Assembly: GCA_018343915.1 (NCBI GenBank)
Contig: JABRWF010000001.1
Coordinates: forward strand, 5,580,001-5,644,000
DNA: 64,000 nucleotides
Reading direction: 5' to 3'
Source: Agroathelia rolfsii
Lineage: Eukaryota; Basidiomycota; Agaricomycetes; Amylocorticiales; Amylocorticiaceae
Position 1 is the stretch's first letter. Every line of letters begins with the position of its first letter. Shown in pieces: positions 11,797 to 26,430 of the stretch. Under the pieces are notes generated by a model. The model was not told the DNA's origin. It was given only the letters and a program-made list of their open reading frames with translations, and did not search any database. The translations under genes were made by a program, and so were the position numbers.

Positions 11797-12658
11797 ATGT
11801 GTTCTTTCCGCTCTCAACTCATCACTCTCACTATCGCTGCTTTTGCGGCCTCCTGCGTCAAGGCTGTGCGTGAGACTCACACCGTCAGCTTCGTGAACAA
11901 GTAAGTCCTTGTTCCCGTTGCTTCTTCTTCGAGTCATCCTCTTCTAATTTATATTCTTTATAGCTGTGGATATGGAACCGTGAGTACCTTTATTGGAATT
12001 TGGCCTATGGCTGGAATCTAAAGGCCATTTCTTAGCCCATACTCCAGGAGCAAGGCGTTATCCTCGCAAACGGAGGCGATTACACTACCCCCGGCCCTAT
12101 TATCGATGCTTATGTGTAAGTTTTTTGTTTTTATTTTAGCCGAAAAATGGTATACTGATGCAAACAGGATTGCAGATACCTTCAAACAGGTCATATAGAA
12201 TTCATCAAATGCATACCTACCATTCCACTCATCACTTTTTCCAGGTTACTGCGGTAATAACGGTGCGAACTGCACGACGTTTGACGTTACCCTGGAGAAC
12301 GGGGCTTCATCAGCCCACCTGGACTTGACGACTCCGTAAGCAGCCGGTTTTGTTTTCATAATTTGAATATTCTCGGTCCAACTTTCCCTTTCAGACGCGT
12401 ATTCTCTGTGCCCGGTGGTTTCGAATTCTACAACGGTTGCAACGGATCCTACTTCTGTAATTTTATTTTGCAACTGAATCGTCCTGTATTTCCGGCTAAC
12501 ATATGTCGCTAGGCTATAGCATGCGTTGCCAATCTATGTACAGCCCTGTTGTGACTTGCTCGGCTGATAACGTGAGTCAAATGAGTTGCTCTCTAACGGG
12601 GGGAGGGGGCTGTTGCTAAACTTGCTTATAGGCCAACCTTCTTGTCACCTTCTGCTGA
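11797..12658 (+). CDS. Small secreted thaumatin-like 'glycopeptide', copy B
   Basis: Eight exons (11797-11900, 11964-11979, 12036-12115, 12176-12189, 12245-12335, 12395-12456, 12513-12571, 12632-12658) encode 150 residues, with the same exon lengths as copy A. The start is MCSFRSQLITLTIAAFAASC, a signal peptide with two extra cysteines that copy A lacks. The mature protein keeps ETHTVSFVNNCGYGT, GYCGNNGANC, FEFYNGCNGSYFC and the final LLVTFC. Exon 7 is the most changed part: it reads CYSMRCQSMYSPVVTC where copy A reads CNDAHCGALNIPVVTC, so the cysteine spacing is preserved while the loop between has turned over. Reading frame and splice sites are intact, so the gene looks functional. Role as for copy A: a secreted Cys-rich protein of unknown exact function. 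Confidence 0.85.
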
Positions 12659-13132
12659 AGAGCACCTTCGGTCGGATGTTGAGAAGTGTAAATATAATGG
12701 CTTTTGTGATGGCATCAAGAAGTCGCTTATAATTAGTGCTATTTACGAAATGTGAATATGTATATGTTTAATGTTATTATGAATGGTGTTAATCGTTATC
12801 AGTACTATGATGATGTCCCAGCATGCTGAAAAGCTGCATCACCAACAACTTCGAGTTATGAAACCGAGGGATACTATTAGGCTGACTACACTCCGCAGCA
12901 GCAAGCGCGATACACGTGACATCACTTGAATCTGGGGTATTGGACTGCCTCCGAGTCCGTCTTGGCTATCAACACCACCACTTTCTCTGGCCTCGCAACG
13001 CATTCAACTGCTGCTCACTCTCCTTGACTTCTCATTCTCACCTCACCAGTTTCTGCACTCAACCGCACTAGTAGGGACGTCCTTTCAACTTGCAGAATAG
13101 TTTTGCATCCCACTCTTTATCTCTTCTGGATC

Positions 13133-14365
13133 ATGGCCGTATCTTTTCTTTCACGCAGCGGCTCACGTATCCTATTTACACTGACTCTCGGAGTCGTATT
13201 CGTATTCTTTCTCTCTGCCAAAGTTCCTTATGCGCCTGACTATGAGGAGCTAGGCGGACGCCCCTACCCTATAGGGCACTTGGCTAAACTATCGCAGCAT
13301 CTTGCTACTCAGCTCGCGCAAAGCGAGTACGACTATCAACAGGCGCTCTTACAGCGCCAAGATTTGATTGCCAAGTTCGGCCCCACCAAGGATCGTGTAG
13401 ATTCGTGAGTTTCGTCTGAATGTTTGCTTTTTGCTTCGATTTCTAATGGACTCGCTGCATAGCTTCCCGACTCCAGAAAGCGGTGACTTCTATACATTAT
13501 GTACATACTATGATTTTCGTATACATGCTTGAGAGAGTACCAATCATCTCATCTACTCTACAGGGGACTTCTTCACGGCTTCCTATCGCTGCCCACACCG
13601 CCTTCGACGCGTCGGAACCCCCGGTGACGGCGGTAAATGGGTCTGTGGAATGGAGGTGATCTCCAGGAAAAAGAATTGTGTTGTTTACTCCATTGGTAAG
13701 TCGTCTATCATCTCTGATTTTGATGCCTATGCTCTAACCTAGTTGTATTTAGGCATCAATGATGAGTCCTCATTTGAGGCTGAAATGCTATCGCTTGCTC
13801 CAGGCTGCCAAATCTATGGCTATGACTTCAGCGTCTCTCACTTTGGCCCCGAGATTACAGCAGACACCAACCTCTCCTCGCGCGCTCATTTCCACCCATA
13901 TGCTCTCGGCGGTGTTGACAATTCCGCTGGTGACCCACCTGTCTACACACTCTCGACGCTCATGAAATCAAACAACCACACCTTTATCGACGTGCTCAAG
14001 ATAGACATTGAAGGTGCTGAGTTCGAGACGCTCGAAGCACTCATCAAGCCGCATCTTGATCATGGCGAGCCCTTGCCGTTTGGTCAGCTCCAGCTTGAGA
14101 TTCACGCACGCAACTCCGACTATGCCCGGTTTGAGCGGTTCTTGGGCTGGTGGGAACAGCTCGAGGAGGCTGGTCTCAGGCCATTCTGGACGGAGCCTAA
14201 TTTGGTTTACATTAATCTCGTGCCAGGTGTCAAACCCGAGCTCGCAGAGGTACGTGATATATTTTACTCTGATTGTTCCTTCACCTTGCACTACTGACTT
14301 CACCTGACTAGTACTCCTTCATCAACACTCGTGGTGACCATTCCTTGCTCACTGGCCATCCGTAA
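13133..14365 (+). CDS. Membrane-anchored FkbM/METTL24-like methyltransferase
   Basis: Five exons (13133-13404, 13463-13500, 13564-13695, 13753-14249, 14312-14365) encode 330 residues; all phases agree. Residues about 10-30 (SRILFTLTLGVVFVFFLSAKV) form an uncleaved signal anchor, so the catalytic part probably faces the Golgi/ER lumen or the outside. The core has GTPGDGGKWVCGM, then YSIGINDESSFEAEML with an early acidic residue, YGYDFS, and VLKIDIEGAEFETLEAL. The KIDIEGAE motif marks the FkbM / Methyltransf_21-24 group of SAM-dependent enzymes, which includes METTL24. QLQLEIHARN and the C-terminal NTRGDHSLLTGHP are also typical of fungal members. The substrate is unknown; related enzymes act on sugars or other small molecules. 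The first ATG after the C/T-rich leader is at 13133; an upstream in-frame TTG is not needed. Duplication unit B ends about 160 bases upstream of the start codon. Confidence 0.8.
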
Positions 14366-17300
14366 ACACTAGAAGTCTTTCTTTTTTTTTGTTTTTCCTG
14401 CATTATACCTACTGCGTAGGAGCATGGGCGCTTATGGACGCTTTACACGGACATCCACCATATATTCTCCATCATTTCCTATAATCTTATATTAGTAGAT
14501 GCTCACCCTTATTCGGTCGTGACTCATTTTACTCACCGTTTATTTGCTTAAAGTACCCTGCGTATTCGCCAATCCGTGTTATTGAGAATCGGCTTTGATC
14601 TTGTTCGCTCTCATGAATCATTTCTTTGTGAATATGTTAGATTGGAATGGCTGTCTGTTGCGCAGACAGAACTAGCAATTACTTGTATCCATGGCGTGGT
14701 TTCCCTGACAGATATCGAAGAAGGCATCATGTGAAGCTATATAGCATCAATAGAAAGACCCGTGATGCCATAAAATATGTGATTGACTCTCATCACGTGT
14801 GTACTATCGCCAGTCTGAGGAGGCTAGTGATGACATGCGTTAAGCATCAGGTCCAATGAAAACATGCCAATAATTTCCAGAATGCTCAAAATAGACGGTG
14901 TTTAAGGTATAGTCTCTGATAATTCAATTGCAAAGCAACATACGTTCAATTCTATCCAATTTATTACAACCGTGTCTTCCTTTATAGTAGTAGATGATTG
15001 TCCAATCATTTATCTCAACTTCAATTAATCTTTCTGAAACTTGAAGGTGAAAAATCCGCCAATAACATGATAGCACTGCACTGATCATGTTTTAATATAC
15101 TTCATCGATAATACTAAATGTAGCAAACTGCCTGATACATCATAATCATGATGGGTGTTAGTAAAATCGATATAATGCCTAAATAAATAAAATCACATAC
15201 TATTATCATGATATCAAGTGGAGTTCTTGATTAGACTTCATTTTTTGGCTATGCCGGACCACTGGCATGGTTACATGATGATGACTTACCTCGAGTGCTG
15301 TACATCTTTACTGGGACTAAGCAGGTATCCAAGTCTCCACCACTCGATTATTACCTTCTATTCCATTATCTTGTCTACTGCAATACGCGGGCTTGAGCTC
15401 AATGGCTTCATTCGTAGCAAATTCACTAGGACCTATTGAGATCGGCATCATCGTATCCACAGCGTAAAACCGATTCTTTTATATTGGCTTTGAATGCTAG
15501 GAATCATCTAAAAATTTATTTATTACCAGAATATATGGTATTACCGTCATGCAGACGTACTTATATTATACAGATGCAGAATATCATACTGGTGATGGTA
15601 TTTTCATCAAAGTTTTTGTATGTATAGCGCTATACTGCAATGCTACATTTTTAAGTTCAACCATTATGCGTTTCTTTAGGTTGCGGTCCTTATGTATGTA
15701 ATCCCGTTTGTCTTTCTGACCCAAATTTTCTATGAGTACTCACAATAATGACCTTGAAAAGGTGCCTTGATACTCTTCATGCGGCACTACTTCCACATTT
15801 TTTGTATTTTTATACCATTCATAGCTACGAAAAGCTTATACAACTCGCAACAGTAGTCTGGTCAGTCTGGGAGATTGCTAGTTCATGACCTCAAGCTCTA
15901 TAAGCTCTATCTAATCAAAATTTTATATAGGAGTTTTCCTGTATGTACATCTTCTCTTGGTATAAGAGGTTCTAAACGCAAACCTGCTGCTAAGGCTCAG
16001 ATAGTTGTAGGAGTAAGTGATCCAACACCGGAACTGGTCTAAGAGTGCCTTCTCATCTTTATAAACAACCAGGAGGGAATAAGCACCTGCATACAATTGC
16101 AAGTTGATCTGCCAGTATCCAGTTCCCGGTGAAATCTTCCACTTAATCCAACTCACATTTTTGATAGCTTTTTTGCATATCGAATAAACCGTCGTATGTC
16201 AAGTTTACTATTTCATTTAAACTTTCATTCACAACTATGTTGATATGACTTGACACAGTTAGCGGGAATCGTTTGCTTATACCGCTTATCATTGTGCGTT
16301 TATGAATTATTGAGCGTATTATATAGTCGTCATCTAAATTGGATTTCCAGTGTTTATTGAGCACAATTCAGCTTGGTGTGTTTATCATTATATTCTTTCA
16401 TTATCATCATGCTTATTTTCATCGATCTCGATAGGATTTGCTATAAGTACTATTTTTTTCTTATGTTCTTTGTTTGGTTATTAAAAAAAGAAATATTCCA
16501 ACTAGAATATGCAGCCATAGTGTATGCGCTCAGGTAACTAATATCTCAAAGCTTTAATAGAGTCGGCAAGCTTACAATTTAAAATTTTACGCATATACTT
16601 GGCCGTCTATAGGTCTACTAATGCCCAATATTCCGATTACTCACTCCCAATCACATCAACAGTTGAGTTGCATCGCCATTGGCTTGCAATGCATGCTATA
16701 CTACATGGTTCTGGATTAATTCTGTGTAGTTTCTAGGCTTTGGCTCACTAGTGCCAATGATCTTATGTGATTCCACAATCACCGTTTCTACTATTTATTA
16801 CTTACGCAAAGGCCGAAGCGCTTTTTCAAGGTGAGCTTACAAGTACTGCACCATATTTTGCCAAATAATCAAAAATAAAAATAAAAATTGAACATTATTA
16901 CAGTATCAATCAAGCTTTAAAGCGGATAGTAATATACACAATGAACTCTGGTATGTAAATGTTCTAAGAATCTTGATGTAATACTGATGCAAACTGACAA
17001 CTTGGAGGCCTGTTAACGACGTAAGATTTTTTACCCATAAAACAAAACAAGAGTCGATCTTTCCTGAACTTGATAGGATCTTTGCTGTCATTACTGTTAT
17101 TATGGTAACTAAATTTGGCTTTCTAATCGCAATTCAACAAAGCTAAGATGACAACTTTACATAGTTCGGCATACGCCCGAACACGTTAGATTTTATACCA
17201 TTTTATGTCGTTATGGTCCGATGTAAGCTCTTGAAGCTTACCCTTATACTGAAATTTAAACTAAAGGCCATGCCTGTTATATTAATGTGCTACATCACAG

Positions 17301-17915
17301 TATTATCATGCTCATTCATGTCTACGTAAGATACCAATGGCATTGCATAAATCGTTACTCACAAGCCTCATTCTAGGCTCAATTCGCGCCGATTAACGAA
17401 GCGGGATCTCAGACAGGCACGTGTCGTCACAAGTGATGTGATTAATTTATCTCGCCTGGGAGGAGCTCGTATTTCAGAATCGTATCGTGCAGGCATCCAA
17501 GTTTCAAATGCCAGTGCACTTCCGGCTGAAACCAAAAATTCAACGATGGTGTTTAGTAGTTCATCAAGGGAAGGGTCAGAGGCTCTGGAAGGCCCATAGG
17601 TAGCTCAAAATATATTCTCATAAAGTAATTTATGGCGGAAATATCTTGATGTCCAGCAATTTCACAAAGTGTAGTTGGACTGTTATAGCTACCCGAGGTT
17701 CAAGTCGCATTGGCTTAGTCACGTGAAGGATACCTTTTTTGGTGGTTCCAGTGTAACCTGGGATTCCTCCACGCCTATAGGATTTGTCGTACGACTTGGA
17801 GTCTGTATGTAATTGACTGCACAAAGTCATACATTTCCGTGTCACTTTGTTGTTCTCGTTCTCTCTCTACTCTCGCCCTCCCGTCTCACCTTAAATACCC
17901 GGGCTTAACGAAAAA
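14366..17915. other. Gene-poor AT-rich block
   Basis: 3.5 kb with no confident gene. It is clearly more AT-rich than its flanks and looks like old, decayed sequence. One possible coding remnant (15923-16364, minus) is listed separately. Just before squalene synthase, about 17850-17895 is C/T-rich (TCTCTCTACTCTCGCCCTCC), a typical fungal core promoter. Confidence 0.5.
15923..16364 (-). pseudogene. Possible small beta-rich protein remnant, frameshifted
   Basis: Two overlapping minus-strand frames read as one plausible protein if a slip is allowed in the A run near 16165-16170. The upstream frame gives VSSHINIVVNESLNEIVNLT and YDGLFDMQK; the other frame continues KNVSWIKWKISPGTGYWQIN, then LQLYAGAYSLLVVYKDEK. 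The composition, with alternating hydrophobic residues and a PGTGYWQI turn, looks like a small beta-sandwich protein, but I cannot assign a family. Low confidence; the open frames may be chance. Confidence 0.2.
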
Positions 17916-19696
17916 ATGGGTGCTACAAAATGGCTCGCTCTCCTTTTCACACACCCTCAAGAGTTTCGTACTCTCATACAATTTGCTCTCTACCATGAAA
18001 AGAAGCGCGACATTACCGCTCAGCAAGAGCATCCAACATCAGGGTGGGACAGGCAGACGATGAGAAGATGCTGGGAACTTCTGGATATGACCAGCAGAAG
18101 CTTTGCTGCTGTCATTAAGGAGCTGGACGGGGATTTGGCACGCACAGTAAGTGTACATGATCCAAGGATTTATACCCACACCGGCCGTCTTTCCAGAGAA
18201 CGCGCTATGTCCTGTGTATCCCCATTCCAACAACTAAAGTTATTTTTTCCCACTCAGATATGTCTATTTTATCTTGTCCTACGTGGGCTTGACACTATTG
18301 AAGACGACATGACAATACCTGACGAACAAAAGCAACCTCTTTTACGCTCGTTCCATGAACATGTAGTCACTCCGGGCTGGAAATTCACAGACTCAGGACC
18401 AGATGAAAAGGATAGGCAACTGCTGGTGGAGTACGACACCGTCGTCCCCGAAATCAATCTTCTGGCACCACAGTATGTATCGATCCGTAAACGATTCTCT
18501 GTGGTATGCAGAGAGCTGACTTGTAACCCTAGCTACAAAGAAGTCATCCTGGACATATGCAGAAAAATGGAAACAGGCATGGCGGACTATGCTCACCACG
18601 CCGCTACTTCGGACGGTGCCATCTATTTGGATACTGTCGCAGAGTACGATCTTTATTGCCACTATGTTGCAGGCCTTGTTGGTGAGGGTCTATCTGGCAT
18701 CTGGTCTGCTTCAGGGAAGGAGGCTCCTTGGTTAGCCGAGCAGCTTGAGCTGTCTAACTCTATGGGACTGCTCCTTCAAAAAGTGAACATTATCCGTGAC
18801 TACCGTGAGGACGCGGAAGAGAAACGATTCTTCTGGCCGCGCGAGATCTGGGGCAAATATGGCTTCAAGGAGCTGCCTGAGCTATACCAGGTCATTGAAG
18901 CTGGGGGCGAGGATGCTAAACGTGCCATGTGGGCTCAGAGCGGCATGGTCGTTGACGCGCTGCGACATGCCACCGATGCGCTCGACTATCTGCAGCTGTT
19001 GAAGAACCAGAGCGTTTTCAACTTCTGCGCTATCCCTGCCGCTATGGCTATGGCCACACTTGAGCTGTGCTTCATGAACAAGGAGATGTTCTTGAAGAAT
19101 ATCAAGATTAGAAAAGCCCAGGCTGCCTCGGTAAGCTGCTTGTTACTCACCAGATAGCGATCGTCCTGACAAGATTGGTGCAGCTCATCATGAAATCCAC
19201 TAACCCTCGGGACGTGTGCTACATGTTCCGTGACTACGCCCGCAAGATCCACCACAGGTCAGATCCTGCCGACCCCAACTTCCTGCGCATCTCCGTGGCA
19301 TGCGGCAAGGTAACTATCAGGTTTCACCGCACTTCATCACTGCGCATTTGTTCACTTTTTTTTTAAAAAAAAAAAACGCAGATTGAGCAATGGTGTGAAC
19401 ACCACTACCCGTCTTTCATCAACCTCGGCGCGGCCGGCCAGCAAATGTTCAATCCCGCCGACGCGCGTACGCGGATCGTACAGGCTGGCGAGAAACGAGA
19501 CAAGGAAATGGAACGCGATGCGCGCCTGCGCGAGTTGCGCGAGAAGCACGGCGCACAGCCTTCGACGATGACGGCAACCGATGCGCATGGCCAAGGCACG
19601 ACAACCGAGTTGATGACCTATATTGGCGGCGCGTTCGTCCTTGTGCTGGGTGTGGGCCTTGCTGTCATCTACACCGTTTTGTACTTCTCAGATTAA
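17916..19696 (+). CDS. ERG9: Squalene synthase (farnesyl-diphosphate farnesyltransferase)
   Basis: Five exons (17916-18146, 18258-18472, 18533-19130, 19184-19309, 19382-19696) encode 494 residues. The enzyme joins two farnesyl diphosphates into squalene with NADPH, the first committed step to ergosterol, at the ER membrane. Both prenyl-diphosphate Mg-binding motifs are present: DTIEDD at residues 89-94 and, around residues 234-242, NIIRDYRED. YLVLRGLDTIEDDM and NPRDVCYMFRDYARKIHHR are close to family consensus. The last exon carries a charged linker and a single C-terminal membrane helix (about residues 470-492), typical for this tail-anchored enzyme. Introns 1 (111 bases) and 2 (60 bases) have no in-frame stop and are multiples of three, so simple ORF callers read through them; the family lacks both inserts, which supports splicing. 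An A/T homopolymer lies in intron 4. Confidence 0.93.
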
Positions 19697-20303
19697 TCGG
19701 TAGAGATTCGTGATGGAAGGGGGAGGGGAGAGGGAGTATTGCGGCTTGCGGCTGCGGGTTGGATGCAACATGCTATACAGTTCCTTATCGTATAATCTGT
19801 CATGGATGGACGTACTTATATGTATCTTAGATCTTTGGCCAATGATACCTTATAATTTTCGGCATTGCACTAGGCATATCAGATAGGCTTGATGGCTCGA
19901 TTCTTGAGTGCTAATAATATAACTTTCAGCGATGTTTGTTTTAACTCGTTGACACGATTGCCGCAGATAAGTTTGAAGAGCATCACGTCCATGAAATAAT
20001 ACTGGTACTACTACTAGCGGTGTAGGTGCACTATAGGAATATGTCGGAAGGAATGGACGGATACAACTATCCAGGGAGATTCTAATATACCAACTGTCCT
20101 TTGCGAAAAAGAGTGATATATAGAAAGGAAATGGAAAAAGAGTTACAAGAATGTCCGGTCAAAGTGTCCACGCTCAAGGGCTGTCTAAGAAAAGACTAGT
20201 CTCAACTCAGAGAGACAGAAAGTCAGAGATATAAAAAAAAGTGGTTCATAATATGATGATCGCAGCTGAGTGGGGTTCGCAGAAATCCGCCCATTCTCAG
20301 CGA
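19697..20303. other. Convergent intergenic region
   Basis: The 607 bases between the stop codons of squalene synthase (+) and alpha-amylase (-) hold only 3' flanks. No gene seen. Confidence 0.6.
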
Positions 20304-22809
<2,506 letters not shown>

Positions 22810-23689
22810 GATGAGTAAAACCAAGCTGGTGTTCAAGGAGAGACGAGAAAAGAGAGAAGAGAGTGGAAGGTGGGCAAGGAGTGGATAATATGCGATGGCG
22901 ACCGTGAATGTGCGGGAAAGCTACACCGGGCCAAGGCTATAAAATTAGTACCCTGAGACACGCCTTTTGCTCGCCGTCGGCGTCGTTGGCACCCTCCTTT
23001 CGACTGTTACCATCGCTCAAAGATGCTCTCAATCACCAGTCTCTCTCTGTTGTAGTCATGGCTTTTTTTTTTCATGTCTGTCATCTTGCCTGCAGAGTAC
23101 CTGCCCTGCCAGTGACTTGAGCTGTCTGTCTTTTCGCTAATACGATAGCTACTCGATACCAAGTATCCCCATGGTCCTATCTCAACGTGCCCATGCAATA
23201 GGACCATATAAATACCTGTGACTTGTGCTTTTCTCATGGTTCTCTGAATGAATCATTCCTGCTCCGTGCCGTCTACACATGTGCACACCTCTCAGCGGGT
23301 AAACGTGTCTGCAGACCCAGTCGATAAATTTGATCTTTTATGCTGTGTCTGTTATTTTTAACTCGAAACTGGATTTTCTGAAACAGATGTGAGATCACCT
23401 GGACTCGCGGATTAGGCGCAAAAGGCACAGCGGTCGACACTACTGGTGCATGCTAAGAATTATGTCCTCGAGGATATCTAAGGCTACTCGGCAGGATATG
23501 CATGTCCATGGTCCCTAGCGCTAATATTGAGAACTCGCTAAACTCGAAGGCCACTACTCTTACTGCTCTGCCCTTGCATTTGTTCTTTCACAAAAAAAAT
23601 AAAAATAAAATAAATAAATAAATAATCAGATTGCAATAAATAAATAAAAAGTCCATGGCAGGTATCGAAATTGGTGGATTTTGCCTCAT
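22810..23689. other. Amylase upstream region, no other gene
   Basis: Promoter side of the amylase gene followed by non-coding sequence. A simple A/T-rich microsatellite built on AAAT/AAATA units lies at about 23591-23650. No gene seen. Confidence 0.5.
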
Positions 23690-26430
23690 TCAGACCAAGA
23701 TCCAGAAGAAGCTGAGAAAGAGTGGAGCTAGTGATGCTATCACGAGTTGATTCGACGTAGACTTAGCAATCCGACTTGCGCTGTTTTTATGCGTCGACGA
23801 TGGACCACTAGCAGATGTGGTGGGGCCAGCAGGGCTAGGAGAATCGCTTGTTACAGTTGAATTTACAACTGCAAATTTTTTTGGCTCGTAATCCAGCACT
23901 TCTATACGGCAAAGGAGACAGGCTGTTTCGGAAACTCACCGAGCAGGGCAAGATGCGAGCCCACTGTCATTCTTGCATACATTTCGTAGATACACATGCC
24001 CGTGTCACTATTATACCAGTCACAGAGAGGTTCGCTTACTTTTCGACTTCCAATATAATCGAAAACGGATTCGAGGCAATATTTTATCGCGTGTGTTCTC
24101 AGACGTGGCGGTGGCGGCCGCAAATACCTGCCAGTCTGTGGTCTTCCGTTACAAACCAGTCAGGACAAAAAGTCAAGAATGTTCACCTGTCACGGCATCC
24201 GTATTGGGACTGCCAATCCGCAAACCATAGTCACCTGCGGTGAACAAATTAGAATTCAAGGACTATAAGTGATATAAATCTATGAATGACCCACCCTTAA
24301 CTGTCGAGTACCAATGATCCTCTAGAAAAATATTAATTCTACACCCTTCAGAGCAGTGGAATACTTACGCATTTGATAAACCGAATCATTGAAAAGGTTC
24401 AGTTGGAGCAGTTTATCCGCGAATAAGTTATATATTGTTCCCCATCTACATGATTCTAGTCAGAAGACAACCTAAGAATGTCAAAAAGGCTCATGTGTAC
24501 GATGGATCATCCCCATACTGAATAATTTTGAGTATTCAACTGCGCGCAAAACAGAAAAAGTCCTTAACTCACAGATAAGCTTAAATGACTACCATCGCTA
24601 GATGTCGCCTCTTGAACGATTTGAGAAGTATAATTCGTCGCGAGTGACTGTAGAGGTTTTAATATAAATACTACTTTATTACGTCCGTACCGCAAATATG
24701 TTTACCGAGTAATTAGTCGTGTCTGACGCCTGGCCCACAGTTGAAGCAATTTTTGACATTGCGCCATAGCCAATAACGCCTTTAATGGCCAAATTAGTCA
24801 GATTGCCCAAAGGATTTTCGAAGATGTCCGTAGTCTTTTGAGTAGGCGGATATGAGGTGTTGCTGGCAAGGAATTCCGCCCATTGCTTAATGAGGGAGTA
24901 CTGAAACAATGATAGTAAGCTGTCTAGATAGCGAAGGAAAAAAAAAGATAGGGAGATACTCGCATATTGTGTGATGTATGTCTTATCCTGCGTCTTCAAA
25001 TAATGACTGTATAGTATTATAATCATGTTTCCAGATTCTATCGAGGCTTTTCAATGACGAGAGAGTGGGTTTTCACAAGCTGCATTCACCTTCTATTGGC
25101 ATTGGTGTTTCCGTAATGCCGTCGCCCGTCGCATTAGGATAAGCACTCCCCAAGTCATGCGCAGCGTATTGGACTGGGTACAGACCCGGGGCGGCCTGGT
25201 ACTCCAAAGGAGGTTTGAATGCATAACCCCCTAGGGCTGGGTCCGTGTATAGGTAAACCGGCCAAGAGGGGTAAAGCACATCCGGTACGTTTACCGGAAT
25301 AGTGGACCCAACTGATCCCTGAAGGTAAACAAGAAATTAATTTTTTCGGATGGAAGCATGAATTAGGTCGCACAAGATCCCTTGTGAACACCAAAATATC
25401 ACTCGTGTTCCATTAGCCGGAGGGGGTCTTCGAAATCTTGATCTCGTTTCCAGAAAGCGCCTGGACAACAGCTACTGTCGTGATGAAAGGGTACTGGCTA
25501 GATATCTTGTTTGAATCACTGTATAGCCGACTGTCAAAATCGTTCGAAGCAGATAATGCATTGGAGTAGTCATGATAATGAAATTCGATCTGTTCACACA
25601 CAGTGTCAACGACAAAACGATCCCAAAGGAGAGAGACCAACGGCATCATCAATGGTTGAGAAACTACTCCAAAAATACGCGCTTCAGTTCTGCATCTGGC
25701 CATCCGACACGATATACTGTACCAGCGGTTCGCGTACATGGCCCAGTGTGAAAACGACGCTAGCAGGGCTATCCTGTGTAACATTTCCCAGGTCCTTGGC
25801 AAATGCAAATACTGGCCAGCTACTGTTGATGGATCTGAAATTCGTATCTTGGGTATTGTTCAGATACCTGTAGCTGACGAACTGTTGGCGCAAAAGCATA
25901 TCTCGGCCAGTCTACCAAGAGAGTCTGATAGCAGTGGAGATGTACATGGAGCCGTAAAGGATGCGATCATTAGCCTCTCCAAAAAGCTGTTGATCTTGTA
26001 ATTGGAATCTGATGCGTCACAATCGAAGGGCTCGTAGTTGTGGACCATGTAACGTTCAATGTGTCGAGAGTTGCGACCCATTCCGCACCGATATCTTGAC
26101 AGAATGAGATTGGATGATGCACTGAAGGAATAGTATGAGAAAGGGAGGGATTGCAACGTCAAATTATTGGGTTGGATAGGGTTTAAGAATGAAGTGGTTA
26201 TGGTAACGCCACCAGCAGTGAGGTTGAAAACGCTCTGAGTAGATGAAAACTATGAGGGGAAAGTAGACGTTTGTAATATAAAGAAAGTCTTGTATGTGAA
26301 CTACCTCAACCTTTGTGCTCTGTGTTGCTACATTTTCCGCTTCAACGGCCGGAATTCCCATAATCATGTACGAAACGTTATCTACCCGGACATATCCTGC
26401 CCAACCAAGGTTCTATGGGCGTTCTAGTAA
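23690..26430 (-). pseudogene. Broken GtaA-type glutaminase (third copy)
   Basis: Read on the minus strand, nearly every exon of the two intact glutaminases downstream can be followed: LGWAGYVRVDN with GIPAVEAENVATQSTKVE, LTLQSLPFSYYSF, NNTQDTNFRSINSSWPVFAF, VVFTLGHVREPLVQYIVSDG, FHYHDYSNALSASNDFDS, LYPSWPVYLYTDPALGGY, LTNLAIKGVIGYGAMSKIAS, then the Ser/Thr-rich tail with hydrophobic end (SLAPLFLSFFWILV). Lesions are visible. The signal-peptide exon is absent upstream of 26430. Near 26100 the frame shifts: one frame ends in NLILSRYRC, while another carries DIGAEWVATLDTLNVTW. In the exon around 24090, DWQVFAAATATSENTRD is out of frame with YCLESVFDYIGSRKVS and CDWYNS. These make a functional product unlikely. 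Intact relatives hydrolyse glutamine to glutamate outside the cell. The copy lies opposite in strand and 6.5 kb upstream of the intact pair. Confidence 0.75.

Larger units (their letters stand above)
11160..12976. repeat. Tandem duplication unit B
   Basis: Direct-orientation counterpart of 7130-9905, lacking the extra 1 kb. Its right edge adjoins the upstream region of the methyltransferase gene. The shared block TATTGGACTGCCTCC, then AGTCCGTCTTGGCTATCAAC, is at about 12937-12972. Confidence 0.65.

Noticed and set aside
17690..17705. GGTTCAAGTC as a tRNA B box
   Set aside because: No matching A box or cloverleaf could be laid out around it.
17916..19157. Squalene synthase as a 413-residue single-exon frame
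   Set aside because: The frame reads through two introns absent from the family, and it misses the last two exons with the conserved NPRDVCYMFRDYA block and membrane tail.
22810..22836. Amylase start at 22836
   Set aside because: The codon is TTG; the ATG at 22809 gives a standard signal peptide directly.
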